NCBI GenBank assembly: GCA_022822665.1
Contig: JAJEAR010000041.1
Location: 1-44,433, forward strand
Source: Alphaproteobacteria bacterium
GTDB taxonomy: Bacteria; Pseudomonadota; Alphaproteobacteria; Thalassobaculales; Thalassobaculaceae
Direction: 5' to 3'
DNA length: 44,433 nt
Shown here: piece by piece, positions 8,491-15,535 of the stretch
Layout of the letters: the number at the start of each line of letters is the position of its first letter
Position numbering within the stretch: the first letter of the stretch is position 1
The notes under the pieces: model-generated
Databases searched by the model: none
What the model saw: only the letters and a program-made list of their open reading frames with translations
Told to the model about the DNA's origin: nothing
Program-made: the position numbers and the translations under genes

Positions 8491-10218
8491 ATGCATGACA
8501 CCGTACTACGGGCCGGCACCATTCTGGACGGCACGGGCGCGCCGAGATTTACCGGCGACATCGCGATCGATGACGGCGTCCTGACCGCGGTCGGCGGCAA
8601 GGCCGGTCCGGCCAGACGCGAGATCGACGCCGACGGGCTTCTAGTCACACCGGGCTGGGTCGATGTGCACACGCACTACGATGGCCAGGCGACCTGGGAC
8701 CCCGAGCTGGCCTCGTCGTCGTGGAACGGATCGACCACGATCCTGTTCGGCAACTGCGGCGTCGGATTCGCTCCGGTTCGCCCGCACCACCGCGACGCGC
8801 TCATCGACCTGATGGAGGGTGTCGAGGACATACCGGGGATCGCGCTGGCCGAAGGCCTGGCCTGGGACTGGGAGAGCTTTCCGGAATATCTCGACGCTCT
8901 GGAGCGGCGGGACAGGACGATCGATGTCGCCGCGCAGATGCCGCACCACGCGCTCAGGGTCTACGTGATGGGCGAACGCGCGATCCGGCACGAGCCGGCG
9001 CACGCCGACGACATCCGCGAGATGGCGCGCTTGACGGGTGAGGCGATCCGGGCCGGAGCGTTCGGTTTCACCACCTCGCGGACCGACTCGCACAAGACCA
9101 CGTCCGGCCGGTTCGTACCCGGTCGCTACAGCGAGACCGAGGAACTGTTCGGGATCGGCCGCGAACTGGGACAGCTCGGAGCCGGCGTGTTCGGGCTGAT
9201 TTCGGACTTCGAGGACGAGGACCGGGAATTCGAGTGGATGACCCGGCTCGGCCGGGAAACCGGCCGGCCCATCTGGTTCCTGCTGACCGACCGGGCCCAG
9301 GATCCCCAACGCTGGCGCCGTCTGCTCGCGGGCGCCGAGAAGGCGCGCGCCGCCGGCGCGCCCGTCACCGCCCAGGTCGCGGGCCGACCGGTCGGTCTGA
9401 TCCTTGGGCTCGCGTCCTCGCTCTCGCCGTTTTCCATCCGCGCCGGGTACAAGGAACTGGAGAGCCTGCCGTTCGCGCAGAAGCTCGCCCGGCTCCGCGA
9501 CCCCGAGGTTCGCCGCGCCATCCTTGCCGAACAGGTGTCGGAAACACTGCTGTCGGTCCTGCCGCCCCTGACCCAGGCAATCGCGACCCGATGGGACCGC
9601 ATGTATTTCCTCGGAGACCCGCCGGACTATGAACCGACGCCCGACATGTCGGTTGCGGCCGTGGCCGAACGCGAAGGGCGGACGCCGGCGGAGGTCGCCT
9701 ACGACTACCTGGTGGGCGGCGACGGGCAGAGACTGTTCCTGTTTCCCGTGACCAATTACGTGACCGGCGACCTCGAACCGGTACGCGAGATGATCACCGA
9801 CCCATCCACGGTGCTCGGACTTTCGGACGGAGGCGCCCACTGCGGGCTGATCTGCGATGCCACGGTCCCGAGCTTCATGCTGTCGTACTGGGGCCGTGAC
9901 CGGACCCGGGGCGACCGGTTGCCGCTCGAATGGCTGGTCATGAAGCAGACGGCGGAGACCGCGGACTTCTTCGGCCTTGCGGACCGCGGACGGTTGCAGC
10001 CGGGCAAGAAGGCCGATCTCAACCTGATCGACTTCGAACAGTTGTTGCCGCGATCCCCGGAGATCGTGAATGACCTGCCGGCAGGCGGAAAGCGCCTTAT
10101 CCAGAAGGTCGACGGCTACGAGGCGATCATGGTCTCGGGCCAGACGATCTACGAGCGCGGCGTCGCGACCGGCGCCCGTCCCGGCCGGCTGGTTCGCGCC
10201 GGCGCCGCGGGCGGCTGA
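8491..10218 (+). CDS. N-acyl-D-amino-acid deacylase / amidohydrolase family 3
   Basis: A metal-dependent amidohydrolase that likely removes acyl groups from N-acyl-D-amino acids or related amides. The ATG at 8491 follows GGGAGG with 4-base spacing. The protein opens with the family beta-sandwich strand (LRAGTILDGTGAPRFTGDIAI), then the VDVHTHYDGQ metal site (His60 and His62). GNCGVGFAP, FGFTTSRTDSHK, LGLSDGGAHCG and the C-terminal GRLQPGKKADLNLIDF are all standard. The length of 575 is typical. Its setting among HyuA/HyuB and a CoA-transferase remnant suggests amide or hydantoin catabolism. Its 3' end abuts the truncated CaiB pseudogene on the other strand by 10 bases. Confidence 0.92.
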   Translation: MHDTVLRAGTILDGTGAPRFTGDIAIDDGVLTAVGGKAGPARREIDADGLLVTPGWVDVHTHYDGQATWDPELASSSWNGSTTILFGNCGVGFAPVRPHHRDALIDLMEGVEDIPGIALAEGLAWDWESFPEYLDALERRDRTIDVAAQMPHHALRVYVMGERAIRHEPAHADDIREMARLTGEAIRAGAFGFTTSRTDSHKTTSGRFVPGRYSETEELFGIGRELGQLGAGVFGLISDFEDEDREFEWMTRLGRETGRPIWFLLTDRAQDPQRWRRLLAGAEKARAAGAPVTAQVAGRPVGLILGLASSLSPFSIRAGYKELESLPFAQKLARLRDPEVRRAILAEQVSETLLSVLPPLTQAIATRWDRMYFLGDPPDYEPTPDMSVAAVAEREGRTPAEVAYDYLVGGDGQRLFLFPVTNYVTGDLEPVREMITDPSTVLGLSDGGAHCGLICDATVPSFMLSYWGRDRTRGDRLPLEWLVMKQTAETADFFGLADRGRLQPGKKADLNLIDFEQLLPRSPEIVNDLPAGGKRLIQKVDGYEAIMVSGQTIYERGVATGARPGRLVRAGAAGG

Positions 10219-10228
10219 CGGAGGCACC

Positions 10229-10798
10229 ATGCCAGCGGCGAGCGAGATCTCGACCTTCTGGCCCACGCCGGTCGTCCGCGCGAAGTGCAACGCCGCCAGC
10301 ATGCCGCCAAACGCGAGCAGCGCGCATGGCTCGTCGGCGACTGACACGATACCGGTACGCAACTGTTCACCCGGCCCCGAGTAGGCCTGGGCAATTCCTC
10401 CCGGTGCCTGCCCGACGGCATCGGTGCCCGGCAGGTCTCGATGGGGACCCTTCTGGCCGTACCAGGAAATCGACACGTGGACCAGGGCTGGATTGTGCGC
10501 CTTCGGGGTCGCGTAGCCGAACCCGTGTTTCTCTCCGTCGCGCCGGGACGGAAATTCTGCCCGAAAATTTCCGCATCGCGGATCAGCCGGTGCAGGATTG
10601 CCTGTCCTTCCTCGTGCTTCAGGTTGAGGGTCAGGCTCTTGATGCCGCGATTGTTGGTCTCGAAGTAGAAGCTGACCTCACCCCCGAGTTCACCGGACCT
10701 GCACGATGGATCGCCCGTGTGGGGCGTCTCGATCTTGATCACCTCCGCCCCGAGGTCGGCAAGCAACATATAGGGCACTGTGCCGGTGCACTGACGAT
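10229..10798 (-). pseudogene. CaiB/BaiF family CoA-transferase, truncated and frameshifted
   Basis: The minus strand encodes the N-terminal third of a family III CoA-transferase: PYMLLADLGAEVIKIETP, then SLTLNLKHEEGQAILHRLI and EIFGQNFRPGATE. Near 10530 the homology jumps to another frame: GFGYATPKAHNPALVHVSISWYG, then KGPHRDLPGTDAVGQAPGG and ALLAFGGMLAALHFARTTG, ending at VEISLAAG. About 190 of the usual 400 codons remain. The very N terminus (normally containing the L.G.RVLDLS.VLAGP pattern) and the C-terminal half are missing. The 3' edge lies next to the end of the D-aminoacylase gene. It followed hyuA in the same direction, so it was probably part of that operon. Confidence 0.88.
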
Positions 10799-10823
10799 CC
10801 CGTTCCGGCGCGGGCGGATCCCG

Positions 10824-12821
10824 CTACACCTGCTCGAGCACCAGGTTGTCGTGCAGGTCGCGCCGTGCCGACCATCCGGGAGGCACGTGAACCGTCGAGC
10901 CGCCGTCGGTGATCAGCAGGGTTCCCGGCACCGGCTGCTCCGGTACTGCAGCACGTGCCAGCAATCGCGCGCGCTGCGACACTCCCCGTTCCACCAGGTC
11001 CGTGACCCGTTCGGCCCGTGCCGGCGCCGCCAGCGGGAGGTTGGGCAAATCCAGCGGGGCGATCCGGGCGGCGACCCGGGCGCAGATCACCTCGACCGGT
11101 TCGCCTGGCGGCTTGGCAAACGCAAACGCCCTGCGATGGGCGTCGGCGAACAGCCCGGCGAGCCCGGGCGCCGTCAGCGTCGACAGGTCGGCGACGGCGA
11201 CCGGGATCTCGAAGGCCTGGCCCGGGTAGCGCATGTCGAGTGTCCGGTCGATGACGACGGCCTTCGCATCCGCAGCCGCCAGCCGGTCGCGCGCCTCGCC
11301 TTCCAGTTCCTCCAGCAGTTCCGCGACCTGTCCCACCGTTTCCGGCGAGACCGGGGTCGGACGGGTCCGTGACCGGTGCACCACGTGGTCGGCGCGCAGC
11401 AGGCCCAGCGCCGACATGACACCGGCATGCGGCGGAACCACGACGGTGGAAATACCGAGTTCCTCGGCGACCCGCGCCGCGTGCAGCGGCCCCGCACCAC
11501 CGTAGGGCACCAGGACATGGTCGCGCGGATCGCGTCCCCGCTCTGTCGAGACCTGCTGGATCGCCCGGACGATACTGGCGTCAGCCAGCCGGACCACGCT
11601 GTCGGCCATCTCCTGAACACTCATCGAGAACCTTCCGGCGAGGTCCCGGCAACTCTCGCGGGCGGCATCGGCATCGATCGACATGGTACCGTCGAGGAAA
11701 CCCTCTTCCGGCAGGGTGCCGCGGACCAGGTGGGCGTCCGTGACCGTCGGCAGTGTCCCGCCGCGGCCGTAGCAGGCGGGACCGGGATGCGCCCCGGCTG
11801 ACCGCGGCCCCACCCGCAGCAGCCCGCCGTCGTCCACCCAGGCAATCGATCCGCCACCGGCCCCGACGGTAACGATGTCGATGACCGGGGTCTTCACCGG
11901 CAGCCCGTCGACCCGGGTCATCGGCACGAGGTCGGGAACGGCGTCGCGCACCAGGCAGACGTCGGTACTGGTCCCGCCCATGTCCAGCGTGATCAGGTCG
12001 CGGTAGCCGGCGGCAACTGCCCCCCTCACCGCTCCGATCACCCCGGCGGCGGGCCCTGAGAACAGTGCGGCGATCGCGTTGCGCGCCACGGCCTGCGCCG
12101 GCATGCGGCCACCGTTCGACTGCATGATGCTGAAGTGTCCGCGAAACCCCTTGCGCTCGAGCGCACGGTGGAAGCGGTTCACGTACCCCGCCATCACCGG
12201 TTGCACGTAGGCCGCAAGCGTGGTGGTCGATGCGCGCTCGTACTCGCGAAACTCCCGGGCGACGTCGCTCGAACAGGTCACCGCCAGGTCGGGAGCGGCC
12301 TCGCGCAGCAGCGCGGCGAAGGCGCGTTCGTGTTCGGGATTGGCATAGGCGTGCAGAAAGCACACGGCCGCCGCGTCGTAGCGGTGGTCGCCGAGTGCCC
12401 GGGCAATGAGCGCGCGGGCGTCGCCCGGGTCGAGCGGTTCAAGCACCGTGCCGTCGGCGGTGACACGCCCGGCGACCTCGAAGGTGTCGCGGCGCGCGAC
12501 CACCGGTTCGGGCTTGCGGTAGCGCAGATCGTAGATCGAGGCCCGGTCGTGGCGCTGCAGCAGCAGGATGTCCCGAGTCCCCCGGGTGACGAACAGGCAC
12601 AGGCGCGCACCCTTGCGCTCGAGTACGGCGTTGGTCGTGACGGTGGAACCGTGCACGAGTTCCGTCACCCCGGCCGGATCGATTCCTGCTGCGGCCAGGG
12701 CGTCCATGGCGCCGATGTCAGGGTTCGCCGGCGTGCTCGGAACCTTCGCGGTGAGCGCACGGTCATCCTCGACGGCCACGAGGTCGGTGAAGGTGCCGCC
12801 GACCTCGATTCCGACCCGCAT
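10824..12821 (-). CDS. hyuA: Hydantoinase/oxoprolinase family protein, ATP-binding subunit (HyuA)
   Basis: The A subunit of the N-methylhydantoinase/5-oxoprolinase group, of the actin-like ATPase fold. It starts MRVGIEVGGTFTDLV, the first phosphate loop. LVHGSTVTTNAVLERKGA follows, and the second nucleotide motif is LITLDMGGTSTDVCLV. The segment DIVTVGAGGGSIAWVDDGG and the PGPACYGRGGTLPTVTDA motif are family hallmarks. VLVPYGGAGPLHA marks the C-terminal part. The length of 665 is normal. It lies 27 bp downstream of a cupin gene on the same strand, followed by the CaiB remnant. The HyuB partner is 3.7 kb further down. Confidence 0.94.
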   Translation of the reverse strand: MRVGIEVGGTFTDLVAVEDDRALTAKVPSTPANPDIGAMDALAAAGIDPAGVTELVHGSTVTTNAVLERKGARLCLFVTRGTRDILLLQRHDRASIYDLRYRKPEPVVARRDTFEVAGRVTADGTVLEPLDPGDARALIARALGDHRYDAAAVCFLHAYANPEHERAFAALLREAAPDLAVTCSSDVAREFREYERASTTTLAAYVQPVMAGYVNRFHRALERKGFRGHFSIMQSNGGRMPAQAVARNAIAALFSGPAAGVIGAVRGAVAAGYRDLITLDMGGTSTDVCLVRDAVPDLVPMTRVDGLPVKTPVIDIVTVGAGGGSIAWVDDGGLLRVGPRSAGAHPGPACYGRGGTLPTVTDAHLVRGTLPEEGFLDGTMSIDADAARESCRDLAGRFSMSVQEMADSVVRLADASIVRAIQQVSTERGRDPRDHVLVPYGGAGPLHAARVAEELGISTVVVPPHAGVMSALGLLRADHVVHRSRTRPTPVSPETVGQVAELLEELEGEARDRLAAADAKAVVIDRTLDMRYPGQAFEIPVAVADLSTLTAPGLAGLFADAHRRAFAFAKPPGEPVEVICARVAARIAPLDLPNLPLAAPARAERVTDLVERGVSQRARLLARAAVPEQPVPGTLLITDGGSTVHVPPGWSARRDLHDNLVLEQV

Positions 12822-12848
12822 GCGGCTGTCTCCGCCGGCCAGGTTCGG

Positions 12849-13613
12849 TCAGGCCGGGTCGTTCCTGGAGAACTGCATCAGCAGAACGGCGGCGCCCCGC
12901 GGGCCGGCGGTCACGGCGAGGGGAGCCTCGTGACGGAACCGGTAGAGCCCGGCGAGCCAGTCGAGTTCTCCATCGGCTTCGGCGAGCGACCCGCCAACGA
13001 CGATGGCATACTGCCCACCGGCATCGGTCGCGCAGGTCAGGGTGGCGGTGCCCCCGGCGGCGATGCGGTAGAGCCGCGCACCCACGCCGTCCTCGTCGAC
13101 CGGCATCACGTCGGTCCACTCGGAGGACCCCGCCGCGAGCTCGTCTGCATCCGGCAGCGGCAGGTCGTTGACCAGCCTGTGCCGCCGCCGAACGGGCTTC
13201 AGCCGGTCGCGGGCGCCAGGCATGTATTTCGCACCCGAATCCCAGCGAGACCGCAGGGTGAAGTAGTAGAGCCCGTCATCGCCGGCCTCGATCGGGCCGT
13301 AGGGCGTGTGGCCGGCTGCATAGTGCACCGAAAGCGGCCGGGCCGGACGCCGGCCGATCCGCCCGTCGCCCTCGACGACGACCTGGAACTGCTCGTGGTC
13401 ATGAAAATGCGGCGGCGTCACCGATCCCGGCGGCTGCATCACCAGGAAGCCCTGGGGCAGGCCGTCGTCGTCGTCCTCGGCACCGGGGACGTACATGCCG
13501 CGGCGCGGCGCCGATCCGACGTAGGGATTGAGGGTATAGGTCTGACCGTGAACGTCTACCGTCCGGCTCGCCTCGCGCGCCTGCGCCAGCGACGTGACAA
13601 AGGGCATGGCCAT
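12849..13613 (-). CDS. Cupin-fold protein
   Basis: The protein has 254 residues from ATG 13613 (a second ATG at 13607 is also possible). The frame is open upstream to 13937, but the homologous-looking part starts at MAMPFVTSL. The metal-site-like motif PPHFHDHEQFQVVVEGDGRIG is a classical cupin motif 1 with two His and a Glu. A second half (ATLTCATDAGGQYAIVVGGSL) looks like a degenerate cupin copy without His. The segment PGAEDDDDGLPQ is acidic. The function is unknown; its position directly upstream of hyuA suggests the same pathway. A 16-base palindrome lies just upstream of the start, possibly its operator. Confidence 0.8.
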   Translation of the reverse strand: MAMPFVTSLAQAREASRTVDVHGQTYTLNPYVGSAPRRGMYVPGAEDDDDGLPQGFLVMQPPGSVTPPHFHDHEQFQVVVEGDGRIGRRPARPLSVHYAAGHTPYGPIEAGDDGLYYFTLRSRWDSGAKYMPGARDRLKPVRRRHRLVNDLPLPDADELAAGSSEWTDVMPVDEDGVGARLYRIAAGGTATLTCATDAGGQYAIVVGGSLAEADGELDWLAGLYRFRHEAPLAVTAGPRGAAVLLMQFSRNDPA

Positions 13614-13621
13614 CTCCGCCG

Positions 13622-13637
13622 TCAAACATGTGTTTGA
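13622..13637. promoter_or_regulatory. Palindromic operator-like site between cupin and fdhBA
   Basis: TCAAACATGTGTTTGA has 7-base perfect arms around a 2-base centre. It lies 9 bases upstream of the cupin start and 160 bases upstream of the divergent fdhB gene. The size and symmetry fit a TetR- or GntR-type repressor site, but no regulator gene is in the window. Confidence 0.45.
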
Positions 13638-13798
13638 TTTCCCGACCCTGTTCAATAGTCTAGGCGGACACCCGGTGCAACCGGGGCCGGGACAGGCGAC
13701 CGGAGCGGGGCGTCCCCGATCCTTCCGGTTGCCCCCGGACATGGCCGTACGCGCCGGGGTGCACCGGCAGGACCGGGACGAGGGTCGGGGAGCAAGGA

Positions 13799-15535
13799 AT
13801 GGGCGGAACCGCGTCTGCAGATGGGTCGGGACCACCGCGGGGCGGACGACGCGGCAGGGGCCGGCACACTCCCAAGGGACGCCAGGTCGATCCGGCGGCA
13901 CTCGAACAGGTGCGCACGGTGCTCGGGAACCGGGCACGCCGGCGCGACCTGCTGATCGAACACCTGCACCTCGTCCAGGACCGGTACGGCCATCTCTCGG
14001 CAGCCCACCTCGCCGCGCTCGCCGACGAGATGCGGCTCGCCATGGCCGAGGTCTACGAAGTCGCGACCTTCTACGCCCATTTCGACGTGGTCCGCGGCGA
14101 CGAAGCGCCTCCGCCCGCGCATACCGTGCGGGTCTGCGACAGCCTGAGCTGCTGCATGTTCGGCGCCGAGGCGCTGCATGCCCGGCTTGTCTCGGCCTGC
14201 GGCCCGGATGTGCGAGTGCTGCGCGCTCCCTGCATGGGCGCCTGCGACAAGGCGCCGGTCGTTGCGGTCGGCCATGACCTCGTGGAGACCGCCAGCGTCG
14301 AATCGGTGACCGCCGCGGTCGAGAACGGGGTCTCGCCGCGGCCCCCGTCGAGCCCGGTCAGATACCACGACTATGTTGCGGCCGGCGGCTACCGGCTGCT
14401 GCGCGACTGCCTGTCGGGCCAGACCAGCGCCGAGCACGTCCTGGACCTGCTCGGCCGTTCGGCCCTGCGCGGACTGGGCGGCGCCGGTTTCCCGACGCCG
14501 CGCAAGTGGACGCTGGTCCGCGGCATGCGGGGCCGCAAGATCGTGGCGGTCAACGCCGATGAAGGCGAACCGGGAACCTTCAAGGACCGCTATCATCTCG
14601 AGACCGACCCTCATCGCATGCTGGAGGGCATGCTGGTCGCGGCCTGGGTGGTGGGGGCCAACGAGTGCTACATCTACCTGCGCGACGAGTACCCGGAGAT
14701 CCGCCATATCCTCGAAGAGGAGATCGCCTGTCTCGAGACCGACGGGCTGGCCCCGAATGTCCGCATCCACCTGCGGCGCGGTGCGGGTGCCTACATCTGC
14801 GGCGAGGAATCGGCCATGATCGAGTCGATCGAGGGCAAGCGCGGCTATCCGCGCCACCGCCCGCCCTACGTTGCGGAGGTCGGGATCTTCGGGCACCCGA
14901 CGCTGGTCAACAACGTCGAGACCCTGTTCTGGGTCCGCGACATCATCGAGAAGGGGCCCGAGTGGTTCAATGCGCTCGGCAAGGAGAACCATCCCGGCCC
15001 GCGCAGCTACTCGGTCTCCGGCCGCGTCCGCGAACCCGGGGTGAAGATCGCGCCCGCCGGTGTCACCGCCCGCGAACTCATCGATGACTACTGCGGCGGC
15101 ATGCTCGATGGCCACGAGTTCCGTGCCTACCTTCCAGGCGGTGCGTCCGGCGGCATCCTGCCGGCCAGCATGGGCGACCTGCCGCTGGATTTCGGGCAAC
15201 TGGATCAGTACGGCTCCTTCGTCGGCAGCCACGCAGTGGTGATTCTCTCCCAGCATGACCCGCTCCGGGCGGTCGCGCTCAACCTGCTCAGGTTCTTCGA
15301 GGACGAGAGCTGCGGCCAGTGTTCACCGTGCCGGGTCGGGACCGAGAAGGCGGTCCGGCTGATGGAGCAGCCCGAGTGGGACACCGGGTTGCTGTCCGAG
15401 CTGTCCGCGGTGATGCGCGATGCGTCGATCTGTGGCCTCGGCCAGGCGGCAAGCAATCCGCTCGAAAGCCTTCTCAGGTTCTTTCCAGACGAGATACAGG
15501 GTCCGCAGGACCGGTCGACAGGAGGGTGGTCATGA
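13799..15535 (+). CDS. fdhB: NAD-dependent formate dehydrogenase beta subunit (NuoE-NuoF fusion)
   Basis: A fused diaphorase subunit that passes electrons from the alpha subunit to NAD+. After a basic 30-residue leader, a NuoE-like domain (about residues 35-180) carries a thioredoxin-like 2Fe-2S site with CDSLSCC near residue 113 and CMGACDKAP about 40 residues later. A NuoF-like domain follows: LGGAGFPTPRKW, NADEGEPGTFKDR (FMN/NADH binding), GAGAYICGEESAMIES, and the 4Fe-4S ligands in SCGQCSPCR and ICGLG near the C terminus. The 578 residues agree with the fused beta subunit of the tungsten FDH1 of methylotrophs. In Rhodobacter- or Cupriavidus-type enzymes these are two proteins. The fdhA start overlaps the stop by 4 bases. 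Confidence 0.93.
   Translation: MGGTASADGSGPPRGGRRGRGRHTPKGRQVDPAALEQVRTVLGNRARRRDLLIEHLHLVQDRYGHLSAAHLAALADEMRLAMAEVYEVATFYAHFDVVRGDEAPPPAHTVRVCDSLSCCMFGAEALHARLVSACGPDVRVLRAPCMGACDKAPVVAVGHDLVETASVESVTAAVENGVSPRPPSSPVRYHDYVAAGGYRLLRDCLSGQTSAEHVLDLLGRSALRGLGGAGFPTPRKWTLVRGMRGRKIVAVNADEGEPGTFKDRYHLETDPHRMLEGMLVAAWVVGANECYIYLRDEYPEIRHILEEEIACLETDGLAPNVRIHLRRGAGAYICGEESAMIESIEGKRGYPRHRPPYVAEVGIFGHPTLVNNVETLFWVRDIIEKGPEWFNALGKENHPGPRSYSVSGRVREPGVKIAPAGVTARELIDDYCGGMLDGHEFRAYLPGGASGGILPASMGDLPLDFGQLDQYGSFVGSHAVVILSQHDPLRAVALNLLRFFEDESCGQCSPCRVGTEKAVRLMEQPEWDTGLLSELSAVMRDASICGLGQAASNPLESLLRFFPDEIQGPQDRSTGGWS

Noticed and set aside
10229..10384. ORF starting at ATG 10229 with a GGAGG upstream, after the D-aminoacylase
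   Set aside because: It is antisense to the CaiB/BaiF remnant, whose homology on the minus strand explains the sequence.
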